Shown in pieces: positions 43,252 through 52,048 of a stretch of DNA of 64,000 nucleotides. Numbering within the stretch: position 1 is the stretch's first letter; each line of letters opens with the position of its first letter. Made by a program: the position numbers and the translations under genes. Origin of the DNA: Paenibacillus sp. FSL K6-1096 (GTDB lineage: Bacteria; Bacillota; Bacilli; Paenibacillales; Paenibacillaceae); assembly GCF_037977055.1 (NCBI RefSeq), contig NZ_CP150274.1, positions 4,464,001 through 4,528,000 of the forward strand, read 5' to 3'. The notes beneath the pieces are model-generated. The model was given only the letters and a program-made list of their open reading frames with translations. It did no database searches and was not told the origin of the DNA.

Positions 43252-44834
43252 AATATATCATTGAGCCGTCCCCGCGTATGCGTGAGATGGTGGAAGAGTG
43301 GGATTTCCGCAGGCTGTTGAATCAGGTATGTTGTCCAACCAACGCCCGGATCGGGAAGCAGATGTCTGAATTCGGAGCAATGTTCTTCTTCTCCGGTGAC
43401 AAGGCAAGCCTGATGGAGGAGATTGCTTCGTTTCGCTCGGCTTGTGCAATCCCTCCGTTTATTGTCAGTGATCTGGAGAATGGGCCCGGCGATATGATTC
43501 AGGGCACGCAGCGGTTCCCCCATATGATGGGGATCAGCCAGGCGGATTCACCCGAGCTTGCGTATGAAGTTGGCCGGGCAGCTGCGCTGGAGGCCGGGCA
43601 GCTCGGCTATAACTGGACCTTCTCTCCTGTAGCAGATCAGGCCATGGACCCCGACAGTCCGGTGGTCTCCAGCCGCAGCGCCGGACAGAAGCCGGAGCAG
43701 ATCGTCAAGATCGCCGGGGCGTATATGCGGGGGCTGCAGGACAACGGAATGATGGCTACGATCAAGCATTTCCCCGGAGACGGCTACGACACACTGGATC
43801 AGCATCTGACGACACCTGTCAACCGCCTGTCACCGGAGGAATGGCGTCAGGGACCCGGCCGGGTGTTCAAGGAGTTAATTGAATCCGGCGCGATGGCGGT
43901 AATGCCCGGACATATCGCATTGCCGGCTTTCGACAGCCCGGATGAGCGGGGCATCTATCCTCCGGCCACCGTATCGCGTGCCCTGCTGCAGGACCTGCTG
44001 CGCGGAGAACTGGGCTTCCAGGGGCTGATCGTGACCGATGCGATGGAGATGGGCGGGATTGCCGGATTCATGAATTATTATGATGCCTGTGCGGCAGCGC
44101 TGGAGAATGGCTGCGATATGCTGCTGTTCCCCAGGATCGAAGAGCGCTTCTATCTTGAGATGGAGCGCCGGTACACCGAAGGCAAGCTGACCCGGGAGGC
44201 ATTAGTGGACCGCGCCTGCCGTGTGCTCTCGCTGAAGGAGCAAATGGGAATGACTGCCGCAGATTCTGCACCGGTGCGGGAACGGGAGCAGCCTGACCGC
44301 GATGCGATCGCCCGTCTGGCTGAGCGTTTCGTAGCGGAGAGTCTGACCCTTGTGAAGGACCGGGCCGGCCTGGTTCCTTATCCGCTGAAGCGTGAGACCA
44401 GAGTGCTGCATGTTATCATCATGAACCATGCTGACCGGTATCATGAGATGTACGAACGGATCAGGAATGAGCTGGGCAAATATTCTGATCATGTGGAGCA
44501 ATGGATCGATCCCGGACCGGACCGGCTATTCACCGCCGCACTGCCTGGAACCTACGATGTGATTCTCTGTTCAATCGGCAGCCGGCAGGATTATGGTCTG
44601 AATGTCACAAGGCTGCACGGGGAGGTTGCCCGTAATATGATGGGAGGCTGGACGAAGCTCGGGACCCCGGTCATCTTCATCTCCCACTTCCATCCGTTTG
44701 TTCATAAAGAATACACGGCGTCCATTGATACCCTGATTAACACTTACGGAGACATTGAGTGTACGGCATCCGTGCTGGTTGCGGCCATTGCGGGGGAGCG
44801 GCACATCCGCCGGAAACTGGTCGCCCACGACTGA
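43248..44834 (+). CDS. GH3 glycosidase (NagZ-like N-terminal domain)
   Basis: A 528-residue cytosolic glycoside hydrolase family 3 enzyme. Residues about 1-330 form the barrel, with PFIVSDLENGPGDM, KHFPGDGYDTLDQHL (NagZ-type loop; the common KHFPGHG has D in place of the second H) and the nucleophile aspartate in LIVTDAMEMGG. A C-terminal alpha/beta domain follows. NagZ-type members remove terminal beta-N-acetylglucosamine or act as phosphorylases. As last gene of the transporter/two-component operon it most likely cuts the imported saccharide. No signal peptide. Confidence 0.88.
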   Translation: MKYIIEPSPRMREMVEEWDFRRLLNQVCCPTNARIGKQMSEFGAMFFFSGDKASLMEEIASFRSACAIPPFIVSDLENGPGDMIQGTQRFPHMMGISQADSPELAYEVGRAAALEAGQLGYNWTFSPVADQAMDPDSPVVSSRSAGQKPEQIVKIAGAYMRGLQDNGMMATIKHFPGDGYDTLDQHLTTPVNRLSPEEWRQGPGRVFKELIESGAMAVMPGHIALPAFDSPDERGIYPPATVSRALLQDLLRGELGFQGLIVTDAMEMGGIAGFMNYYDACAAALENGCDMLLFPRIEERFYLEMERRYTEGKLTREALVDRACRVLSLKEQMGMTAADSAPVREREQPDRDAIARLAERFVAESLTLVKDRAGLVPYPLKRETRVLHVIIMNHADRYHEMYERIRNELGKYSDHVEQWIDPGPDRLFTAALPGTYDVILCSIGSRQDYGLNVTRLHGEVARNMMGGWTKLGTPVIFISHFHPFVHKEYTASIDTLINTYGDIECTASVLVAAIAGERHIRRKLVAHD

Positions 44835-44890
44835 CATAGGGGTACAGGAACGATGATCCGCCGGTCCCATAGGCGAAGAGCCGGTGTCTC

Positions 44891-44925
44891 AGGCTGTCGG
44901 GAGAATCCCGGCAGCCTTCTTTATG
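44891..44925 (+). terminator. Terminator, downstream member of a duplicated pair
   Basis: AGGCTGTCGGGA, loop GAA and TCCCGGCAGCCT form a 12-bp stem with one T-G pair, then TCTTTAT. Ends the 36-44.8 kb operon and closely matches the hairpin at 35888. Confidence 0.8.
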
Positions 44926-44932
44926 TGAAGCT

Positions 44933-44967
44933 TAAAAGTAAAATTATTCAAAAATGTGTTACTTTTA
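44933..44967. promoter_or_regulatory. Inverted repeat before the S1 protease
   Basis: TAAAAGTAA-N17-TTACTTTTA, a perfect 9-bp dyad in the 160-base region upstream of the protease gene. Possible operator; no regulator can be named. Confidence 0.35.
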
Positions 44968-45088
44968 GTCGACTGATGCGTCGTATAGTAATAGACAGCA
45001 TGAGCTATTTCGACGAATCACGCTATTACAGATAACCGAAGGGAGGACGTGTATCGCTGTATTGTAGGGCAAAACTTATGAAGAGAGG

Positions 45089-46338
45089 ATGAGTTTGTTG
45101 AAAAAGAACCTCCGTTATTTTCTAGGCCTCATGCTCGTATTATTAATGATTCCAATGAGTGTCGCTGCTTCTAGTGCTGATCGTAATGCGGATTTCACTC
45201 ATACTGTGCCGCGTGCCATTATACAAGCTATGGAATTGCAAGAGCCGGCCCTTCGAGCCTATCAGAATCTCTGGGACAGTTTCGATAAAAATGAACTGGG
45301 TACACCGGTGTATCCCGAACATTATGCAGGGGAATATGTCAGCGGCGATAAACTGGTAATTATGTTGGTAGATCCTACTGAAGAGCTGAAAGAGGAGTAT
45401 ATGAGGCGTGCAGAGGATAGTGATCATGTTATATTTGAAAGCGCTTCATATTCGCTGAATTATCTGAAGAGTCTAGATCAAGTCGCCAGACAGCTGGAGG
45501 AGCAGGATTACCGCCTCGGAAGCTACGGTGTGGACCGGAAGGCTAACGTGTTCTTTGTCTCCGTGATTGAAGAAGATTACAATAAGCTGATGAACGAGCA
45601 GCCCCAGACCCTCCAGAAGACAACGGAGAGCTTGCCGATTCGGATCGAGCCGGGAACAGCTAATTCGAGTACCGCCCAATTATGGGGAGGGGACCGGATT
45701 ACCAATGAAGACAATGGCGCTGGATTAAGTGTGGGCATAGGCGGGAGCTATGGGGGCGGCAATGCCATCCTGACGGCCGGACACAGCAATGAGAAGGTGG
45801 GCTTCTTTTCTCCGAGATATCCTTATATTCAGTATTCAGGGACCCGGACAGGACAGGTCGCTTATCAGCGTGCGAATCAAGCCGTCGGTGCGACTGGCGT
45901 TGACTCCCTGGGCGACTTCGCGATGGTGAAGTTAACCGGAAGCGATACGGCGACGAACAAAGTGTATGGAAGTGTATCCATAACCGGTACCTATTCATCG
46001 GTTCCTGTGGGAACCACGATCTACAAATATGGAGCAACGACCGGATATTCATGGGGGACGGTGTCACAAGTGAGCATTAATGTCACTTACTCCGATGGCT
46101 TGTTCAATACCTATCGCGTGAACGGCCTGTATCAGTCTCTGATGCAGAATTCATCCGGTACGGATGCCGTTGCCGGAGGAGACAGCGGCGGACCGGTCAC
46201 ATGAAGGATGGAAATGCCAATAAGCTGCATGGTATTGTAACGGCCAGAAGCAATCCAACGAGCGGGCCTGCCAAGATCATGTATTCCACCCCTATTTATT
46301 ATGCGGAGCATGCCGGCTTCACCGTTAAGACTAATTAG
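45089..46338 (+). pseudogene. Secreted S1 (chymotrypsin-like) protease split by a frameshift
   Basis: Signal peptide (residues 1-27), a propeptide-like region to about 195, then a trypsin/alpha-lytic-type domain with a complete triad: histidine in AILTAGHSN, aspartate in LGDFAMVKL, serine in GGDSGGPV. The reading frame stops at TGA 46202-46204 right after SGGPVT. The expected C-terminal strand and helix continue one base off, from ATG 46201 to TAG 46338 (GNANKLHGIVTARSN, MYSTPIYYAEHAGF). No slippery heptamer is seen, but the stop and the next ATG overlap as ATGA, so a coupled two-piece product is possible. Start: ATG 45089 touches its AGAGAGG, so TTG 45095 or 45098 may be used. Either a true mutation or a sequencing error. 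Confidence 0.75.
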
Positions 46339-46367
46339 TTAACTGTACCCATAAGGAGGATGATGAC

Positions 46368-47144
46368 ATGTCTGTTCCCTCAGTCTCTAAGCCATTCCTG
46401 TGGTGGTGCGCCGTGATGACGGTCATTATCCTCTTGTGTGTGATTGCCTACCGGACAGGGTCCGCGTGGTATCACAATCACCAGCTACGCAAGGATTTCC
46501 CGGCTGCGGCAGCAGCCAGTCCCTATCAACAAGGCGTTCCGCTGGAGCAAATGGATCTGAGCACGTATCGCTCTTATTTTCCCGGTAATATGGCAGAGCC
46601 TGCTTACTCCTTAACGCATCGTATCGAAGCGCCTGTGTCCCTGCAGTATTATACTGAGATTCCAGCCGGTGATGCAGCGGTAGCCATGGAAATCCCCAAA
46701 GGAACGATGATTAAGGCCATTCCGGAGGAAACACAGGGGTCTTCATTCTATGAGCTAGGATATGGGTATACGAGCTATCCCACGTATGAGCAGGGCTGGC
46801 GGTATGTCCGGCCGTTCAAGACGGAAGAGGCGGCAAGCCCTGGATTGGGCGAGGAGTATTATTATATTCAAATAGACAGCTTAGAGGCAGTGTTGGACGC
46901 AGCGATTAGAGCAAATAAGCCTTTTCGGGCGGCGGTGCGTCAGCAGCATTGGAGCCTGGAACGAGGAACGCATTCCTTCGCAAGGTATATAGATGACGTA
47001 CTGCATCAGAATGGAGCGTACCTGTCACCGGATCTGTTCTACCGGTCCTTTGACCGCTGGAATATGCTGCTGCTGGGAGCAGTGGTGGTGATCACCGTTG
47101 TCCTGTTAAGGCCAGGCTCATGGTTCCCCCGGATTCGCAGATAG
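46368..47144 (+). CDS. Membrane protein of unknown function
   Basis: A 258-residue protein with a membrane helix at each end (about residues 10-28 and 230-248) and an extracytoplasmic domain between (aromatic-rich SFYELGYGYTSYPTYEQGWR). It could hold a short hairpin in the membrane with both termini inside. I do not recognise it. AAGGAGGATGATGAC precedes the ATG. It lies 29 bases after the broken protease and is followed by a terminator. Confidence 0.65.
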   Translation: MSVPSVSKPFLWWCAVMTVIILLCVIAYRTGSAWYHNHQLRKDFPAAAAASPYQQGVPLEQMDLSTYRSYFPGNMAEPAYSLTHRIEAPVSLQYYTEIPAGDAAVAMEIPKGTMIKAIPEETQGSSFYELGYGYTSYPTYEQGWRYVRPFKTEEAASPGLGEEYYYIQIDSLEAVLDAAIRANKPFRAAVRQQHWSLERGTHSFARYIDDVLHQNGAYLSPDLFYRSFDRWNMLLLGAVVVITVVLLRPGSWFPRIRR

Positions 47145-47180
47145 CAAGAGAGTCCAGCTCATGATATTAGCTGTTGGAGA

Positions 47181-47202
47181 GAACGCCTTGGCGTTCTTTT
47201 TG
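47181..47202 (+). terminator. Rho-independent terminator
   Basis: GAACGC-CTTG-GCGTTC followed by TTTTTGC, downstream of the membrane protein gene. Confidence 0.75.
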
Positions 47203-47244
47203 CTATACAGAAGATTCACCAGCCCGAGCCCTAAGCAGAAAGGG

Positions 47245-47250
47245 TATAAT
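47245..47250 (+). promoter_or_regulatory. Consensus minus-10 box of the sigma factor gene
   Basis: TATAAT with transcription expected to start near 47257, 24 bases before GGGAGGG. No good minus-35 is seen. Confidence 0.5.
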
Positions 47251-47294
47251 GAATAAAATACTGTCTATTTGGTGTAATTAGGGAGGGATTACAA

Positions 47295-47870
47295 ATTTCG
47301 CTTCGTGTTCTGCATACCTGTGAACCCGATGATGATACAACATTCCTGAAGAATCTATACGATAGCCACTACCCTTTAATGAGAAAGAAAGCATATACCA
47401 TCCTTAAGGACAAGGAGATCATTGAGGATGTTATTCAAGAAGCTTTCATCAGGCTGATTCCCAAGACCTCCTTGTTACGCTCCTTGAACGGCTGCAAAGT
47501 GACCTCTTATGTCGTCAACACCATTAAGCATTATTGTTATGACCATATTCGAAGGCGCATCCGCCGTTCCAGGAAGGTCTATATCGGCTTGAACAACGAT
47601 GTAGCGGAGCAAATCCCTGATCTCACCGCCGCGACAGAAGAGAACTATATCCAAGCTGAAGCAGTAGGAGCGCTAACGGAAGCATTGCTGCAATTGTCTG
47701 AACGTGACCGGAATCTGCTCTACTTCAAATACAAGCTGGAGCTGGGGGATCAACAAATCGGGGAGCTTTTGAACATTCCCGCGCAACATGTACGGCAGTA
47801 TATTTCCAGAGCCAGAGGGCGGGTGCTGCGGACTTTAAGTGAAGCGGGGATGGATTACCAGATCCGTTAA
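47295..47870 (+). CDS. ECF-like sigma-70 family factor, apparent ATT start
   Basis: A 191-residue sigma factor. Region 2 comprises FLKNLYDSHYPLMRKKAYTI and DVIQEAFIRLIPK; region 4 comprises LSERDRNLLYFKYKLELGDQQIGELLNIPAQHVRQYISRARGRV. The first canonical start (ATG 47379) would cut off the first helix of region 2, which is well conserved in the upstream frame. Between the in-frame stop and that ATG there is no ATG, GTG or TTG; but GGGAGGG lies exactly seven bases before an ATT at 47295. I take ATT as the start. No anti-sigma gene follows. Confidence 0.75.
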   Translation: MSLRVLHTCEPDDDTTFLKNLYDSHYPLMRKKAYTILKDKEIIEDVIQEAFIRLIPKTSLLRSLNGCKVTSYVVNTIKHYCYDHIRRRIRRSRKVYIGLNNDVAEQIPDLTAATEENYIQAEAVGALTEALLQLSERDRNLLYFKYKLELGDQQIGELLNIPAQHVRQYISRARGRVLRTLSEAGMDYQIR

Positions 47871-47877
47871 CGCAACA

Positions 47878-47955
47878 TAGCCCCTTCAGGCAGAATAACC
47901 TTGGAACCGCATGAGGTCATGGTTCCGGTTACGTCTGCTTAAGGGGCTATTTGTT
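47878..47955 (+). terminator. Long hairpin terminator
   Basis: Outer arms TAGCCCCTT and AAGGGGCTA with inner pairing GGAACC/GGTTCC, then TTTGTTG. Ends the sigma factor gene. Confidence 0.7.
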
Positions 47956-48033
47956 GTTATCGTGAGTGACATTACAGTTCATTCCATAAATGCGGTAAGG
48001 AATGAAGCAGCGTTCGTGACGAAAAAACAGGGA

Positions 48034-48218
48034 TAAGTGTATTCTGTACAACTAAAAACAGTGAAACGGGTGGACTTCCTCGTCTAATTGTAGTCTGTAC
48101 AACTAAATTTGCCCGGATTCGCGAAAATCCAAATAAAGAGGCATTTTAATTGCAGGAACTACATCTAAATACAGATTCGGCGGCACATCCGGCGATTTAG
48201 TTGTACAAATTACAATGA
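48034..48218. repeat. Four related palindromes in the sigma/permease gap (array C)
   Basis: TTGTA-N5-TACAA-type palindromes followed by CTAAA: one at 48039 (TGTATTCTGTACAACTAAA), one 51 bp on at 48089, a decayed one about 62 bp on near 48150, and one in inverted orientation at 48196-48217 (TTTAGTTGTACAAATTACAA). Spacers are not alike. They fill most of the 450-bp gap between convergent genes, in which I see no ORF. Similar in layout to arrays A and B. Confidence 0.75.
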
Positions 48219-48317
48219 AGACAACCCTTGCAGACTAATCGGGGGGAGGTAAACTCCCAGTCAAGCCATTAATTCAAGTAATGCTCACATGTATAGATCT
48301 GATGAGCTGCCGGCAGC

Positions 48318-49205
48318 TTATTTCAGCGCCCCTTCGGTCAGGCCGGCTACGATATAGCGGTGGAAGAAGAGGTAGACGATAATCATCGGGAGGGTAATCA
48401 TCGCCAGGGCCGAGAACAGCAGCTTATAGTCGGTCATATAGCGGCTGGAGAAGGCCAGCAGCCCTACCGGAATCGTCTTCAGGGAGTCGTCCTGGATGTA
48501 CAGCATGGCCAACAGCAGTTCATTCCAGGCATTCAGCGCCGAGAAAATCCCCACGGTAGCCATATTCGGCACCAGCAGCGGAAGGATGAGCCGGACGTAC
48601 ATCCGCCAGTCGCCGCAGCCGTCGATCCGGGCAGCCTCCAGCAGCTCCTTCGGGATCGAGTCCAAATACGCCTTGAGCAGGAAGATGGCCAGCGGAAGCC
48701 CGGTACCGATATAAGGGAGAATTAAGCCCATATAAGAATCCTTCAGATTCAGCTGCTCAAAAATATAGCTCTGGGCAATGAAAAAGGATTGCAGCGGCAT
48801 GAACAGTCCGAAGACGAACAACAGCATCAGCAGGCTGCTGCCGCGGAAGCGCAGCTTGCTGAAGGCGAAGGCTGCGAGGCTGGCGAAGAGCAGAATGCCC
48901 GCAACCGTGACCGAGGTAACAATTACACTGTTGCTGGCGTAGGTGCTCATGTTGCCGACCGTCCAGGCTTTGGACCAGTTCTGCAGATTGATCTGCTCGG
49001 GCAGCGCGAACGGAGAGGAGAAGATCTCCCGGTTCTCCCGGAAGGAAGAGAGAATAAGCCAGAGGATCGGGTAGGCATAGAAGCAGGAAATGACGATCAT
49101 GAACAGATAATACAGGATATGCGGGAAGGTTCTGCGGCTGGCGGCTTCCCCGCGGTTGTAGGAATTTTTCTTGATATCCAGGGCTGTGGTCGTCAAGGGA
49201 TACAC
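48318..49205 (-). CDS. CUT1 sugar ABC permease (MalG type)
   Basis: A 295-residue permease with six helices and the EAA loop LLEAARIDGCGDWRMYVRLILP. The C-terminus FFHRYIVAGLTEGALK is the family's normal end. Third gene of the minus-strand operon (binding protein, MalF-type permease, this). The N-terminal 25 residues are a cytosolic extension. Works with the protein encoded at 49251 and a shared ATPase encoded elsewhere. Confidence 0.92.
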   Translation of the reverse strand: MYPLTTTALDIKKNSYNRGEAASRRTFPHILYYLFMIVISCFYAYPILWLILSSFRENREIFSSPFALPEQINLQNWSKAWTVGNMSTYASNSVIVTSVTVAGILLFASLAAFAFSKLRFRGSSLLMLLFVFGLFMPLQSFFIAQSYIFEQLNLKDSYMGLILPYIGTGLPLAIFLLKAYLDSIPKELLEAARIDGCGDWRMYVRLILPLLVPNMATVGIFSALNAWNELLLAMLYIQDDSLKTIPVGLLAFSSRYMTDYKLLFSALAMITLPMIIVYLFFHRYIVAGLTEGALK

Positions 49206-49250
49206 CTCACTTTCTCATAATGTCAAAGTCTGCAGGTTCCGGGTTCCCCG

Positions 49251-50135
49251 CTAGTACTCCAGCACACTGGAGTCTTTCTTATTGATTCTACCGGCCACCA
49301 GCCCGATCACCGCGATCACAATCGTCATGATGACAGCCAGCGCGGAGCCGTAGCCGATGCTCATATGGGTGAAGACGACTTTGACCAGATAGGTGGTCAC
49401 GATCTCGGTTGAATTATAAGGCCCGCCGTTCGTCATGACATAGAACAGATCGAAGGACTGGAAGCCGGTGAGCACACACAGCATAATGCCGGTCTCCACC
49501 AGATTACGGATCATCGGGACTTTAATCTTGAAGAAGATCTGTGCTTCCCCCGCGCCGTCCAGATAGGCCGATTCATAGACTTCTTTGGAGATGCGCTGGA
49601 TGCCGGAATAGAAGATGGTCATATAAAAGCCTGCGTACACCCAGCCGGACACGATACAGATGGCATAAAGCGCGGTATCGGGGTTGCCCAGCCAGACACG
49701 GGTCCAGCTCGCAAGGCCGATTTTCTCCAGGAGGATATTAATAAGGCCGAAATCGGAATTATAGACGAACTTCCATAGATAGGAGACGACAATCATCGGC
49801 AGCATGACAGGCACGAAGAAGGCAAGCCGGAAGATGCCGCTGCCCTTGCGGCCCATCGTGATTAAGCCTGCCAGTCCGAGTCCGGCAATGACCTCAACGA
49901 AGACCGTAGCCACAATATAGATCAGCGTGTGTCCGTAGGAGTTAATGTAGACCTGGTCCTGAAAAGCGCGGATATAATTGTCGAAGCCGGTGAAATGCAT
50001 CGTGCCGATCCCGTTCCAGTCATAGAAGCTGAATACGAACGTCATCAGGACGGGGACAAGGACCACGAAGCCAAACAGCAGGAGGGCTGGAGAGATGAAC
50101 AGGTAGGGAGAGAGCTTATTGCTTCGGCCGGACAT
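49251..50135 (-). CDS. CUT1 sugar ABC permease (MalF/UgpA type)
   Basis: A 294-residue six-helix permease: N-terminal SPYLFISPALLLFGFVVLVP, FSFYDWNG and the EAA loop YESAYLDGAGEAQIFFKIKVP. These are the common features of the first CUT1 permease. Lies between the binding protein gene and the MalG-type gene, 45 bases from the latter. Confidence 0.92.
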   Translation of the reverse strand: MSGRSNKLSPYLFISPALLLFGFVVLVPVLMTFVFSFYDWNGIGTMHFTGFDNYIRAFQDQVYINSYGHTLIYIVATVFVEVIAGLGLAGLITMGRKGSGIFRLAFFVPVMLPMIVVSYLWKFVYNSDFGLINILLEKIGLASWTRVWLGNPDTALYAICIVSGWVYAGFYMTIFYSGIQRISKEVYESAYLDGAGEAQIFFKIKVPMIRNLVETGIMLCVLTGFQSFDLFYVMTNGGPYNSTEIVTTYLVKVVFTHMSIGYGSALAVIMTIVIAVIGLVAGRINKKDSSVLEY

Positions 50136-50190
50136 GGGGCCACCTCCAATTCTTGATGTACAAGGAAAAACTTCATTTCCGCTTACCAGA

Positions 50191-50214
50191 TGAAGCCGCC
50201 TTGCGGCGGCTTCA
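50191..50214 (-). promoter_or_regulatory. Intergenic hairpin after the binding protein gene
   Basis: TGAAGCCGCC and GGCGGCTTCA form a perfect 10-bp stem three bases past the binding protein stop, with no T-tract. In such operons a hairpin here protects the upstream mRNA so that the binding protein is made in excess over the permeases. Confidence 0.6.
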
Positions 50215-50217
50215 CCG

Positions 50218-51513
50218 TTATTTCAGCGGGGCGATGGTGGTCTCCAGCTCAGCCAGAGCATCTTCAGGGGACTCAGCGCCGCCGATCACCTTAGAGGTGG
50301 CCATATTAAGCGCGTTGGCGACCTCAATGGAATAGCCGGTATCGGGCGGCGACACCAGCACCGGGGCATTCTCCATCAGATCGTTCAATTCAAGTGAGAG
50401 CGGAAGCATGGTCTCTTTGTCGATCCCGTCCTTGGTAATCGGCACAGCACCGGCGTCAGAGAGCTTTTTGGAGGATTCGGGAGAGCTGTAGAGCTTCATG
50501 AATTCAATGGCCTCGTCGATCAGCTTGGAGTTTTTATTGACGACCATTCCGTTCAGTACGCCAATCACACTGTCCTGATTGCCCTTGCCGTCCGGCATAG
50601 CCGGTGTATTGAAGTAGCCCAGCTCAAGGTCGGGGGTTTCTTCTACTGCGGTCGCAGCCAGCCAGCTGCCGATCGGATGCATTGCGCCACTGCCGTTCAG
50701 GAACAGCATATCCGCTTCACTGTCGCTGGCGGCAGTGATATTCTCATTAATGTAGCCTTTGTCCCAGAGCTCCTTCACATAACCATAAGCCTTGACGAAA
50801 TCAGGGGAATTGAACGGCTGCTTCAGCTGCATCGCCTCACTGTAGGCATCCTCGCCCGCAACCCGTGAGAGGATATGGGCAACCCAGTTGCCTGCCGTCC
50901 ACAGATCGGAGTTGCCGATGACGAGCGGGGTGATGCCTGCCTGCTTGACGGTCTCGCATACCTTCAGGAATTCCTCCCAGGTGGCTGGCGGCTGCAGACC
51001 GAGATCATTGAACACCTTTTTATTGTAAAAGATGACGTTCGTCACATCGCCCGCAGTGGGAATCATATACGTCTTGCCGTCGATCACCATTCCGTTGAAG
51101 GTGCCTTCGGCGAACATATCCTTCAGTCCTGAGCTCTCCAGCTGTTCGGTAATATCTGCGGCATAACCGTCTGTTACCCGGGTCTGCAGCCGCTGTCCGG
51201 CCCATTCGAAGTACAGATCAGGCGCGTTCTTGCCGCTAAGCAGATTGGGCAGGCCGATCGTCTGGTACGTGTCATCGTCCTGATAGTTGAATTCCACCTT
51301 AATCCCCTGATGCTGTGCCTCGAACTCCTTGCCGATCGTCTCCCAGACCTTGATCAAGCCTTCGCCGGGCGAGCCCATTGCAATCCGGAGGGTTTCCTGT
51401 TTCGCACCGGAGCTGCCGGTACTAGCTGAGCTATCATTAGAAGCTGTAGAAGAGCAGCCCGTCAAGGCGGTAACCAGCATCGTTGAGACCAGTGCAATCA
51501 TCCTTTTATTCAT
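50218..51513 (-). CDS. Family 1 sugar-binding lipoprotein
   Basis: A 431-residue extracellular solute-binding protein. The lipobox is LTGC (cysteine 20), then a serine-rich tether and a mature domain with PGEGLIKVWETIGKEFEAQH, SGKNAPDLYFEWAG, GVLNGMVVNKNSKLIDEAIEF typical of CUT1 binding proteins. It should capture an oligosaccharide for the two permeases encoded next. The region upstream holds a perfect ACTCAATTGAGT dyad and a cre match. Its transcript diverges from the SLH/toroid operon, so uptake and surface breakdown are probably regulated together. Confidence 0.92.
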   Translation of the reverse strand: MNKRMIALVSTMLVTALTGCSSTASNDSSASTGSSGAKQETLRIAMGSPGEGLIKVWETIGKEFEAQHQGIKVEFNYQDDDTYQTIGLPNLLSGKNAPDLYFEWAGQRLQTRVTDGYAADITEQLESSGLKDMFAEGTFNGMVIDGKTYMIPTAGDVTNVIFYNKKVFNDLGLQPPATWEEFLKVCETVKQAGITPLVIGNSDLWTAGNWVAHILSRVAGEDAYSEAMQLKQPFNSPDFVKAYGYVKELWDKGYINENITAASDSEADMLFLNGSGAMHPIGSWLAATAVEETPDLELGYFNTPAMPDGKGNQDSVIGVLNGMVVNKNSKLIDEAIEFMKLYSSPESSKKLSDAGAVPITKDGIDKETMLPLSLELNDLMENAPVLVSPPDTGYSIEVANALNMATSKVIGGAESPEDALAELETTIAPLK

Positions 51514-51624
51514 TCGTTAATCGCTCCTTAGATTGGTATTGGAAATAAGCTGACGCGACTACGTATCCCCTCTAATTACTGTTCTCCCCTTCGTCTTCAC
51601 ACTCCCCATATGTAATATTACTTA

Positions 51625-51636
51625 ACTCAATTGAGT
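51625..51636. promoter_or_regulatory. Perfect 12-bp palindrome upstream of the binding protein
   Basis: ACTCAATTGAGT, with partial symmetry extending to TAC...GTA on the outside (about 24 bp overall), 112 bases before the binding protein start. Looks like a dimeric regulator site. The 535-base divergent region around it holds the cre site and a promoter but no ORF I can support. Confidence 0.45.
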
Positions 51637-51812
51637 GAGGTATCTCTGATCTTGTCCGAGATTTGTTGAAGAATTGATAATTTGTAGTAACAATATAGTT
51701 TTCATTATTAAGTATAGCAGGGAGGCTGTCAATTGTTTTTTTGAACGAATAGACAGAAAAAATTCATTTTTATCAGAAAACTAGCAGGGAGAAGTTGTTC
51801 CTCCGTAAAATT

Positions 51813-51827
51813 TTGTAAGCGTAAACA
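51813..51827 (+). promoter_or_regulatory. cre site
   Basis: TTGTAAGCGTAAACA matches the cre consensus (WTGNAANCGNWNNCW) at every fixed position. It lies about 90 bases before the minus-35 box of the SLH operon and 300 from the divergent binding protein gene. Confidence 0.6.
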
Positions 51828-51911
51828 ATGTTGATAGTACAAGGAAATATACGATGTTATGGGAGGAAGTGGAAAATGGGGGCGCATATATATCTCGGTT
51901 TAATAAATGTG

Positions 51912-51941
51912 TTGACAATTTGTTATGATTAAAAATAGAAT
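51912..51941 (+). promoter_or_regulatory. Promoter of the SLH operon
   Basis: TTGACA (51912-51917), an 18-base spacer and TAGAAT (51936-51941). The CAATTTGTTAT that overlaps the minus-35 recurs upstream of the GntR gene at 57308. Confidence 0.55.
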
Positions 51942-52048
51942 GTGTGTAAATGTTACTACAACAACATTAATAACGTTACATGGAGGTGACATGACTGAGG
52001 TTGCTCCGCCCCGGCTTTATCGCGTTAACGATTACACTTTGAGGAGGA

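Noticed and set aside
46190..46204. Programmed -1 frameshift in the S1 protease
   Set aside because: No slippery heptamer and no evident downstream stimulator; mutation, sequencing error or reinitiation are simpler.
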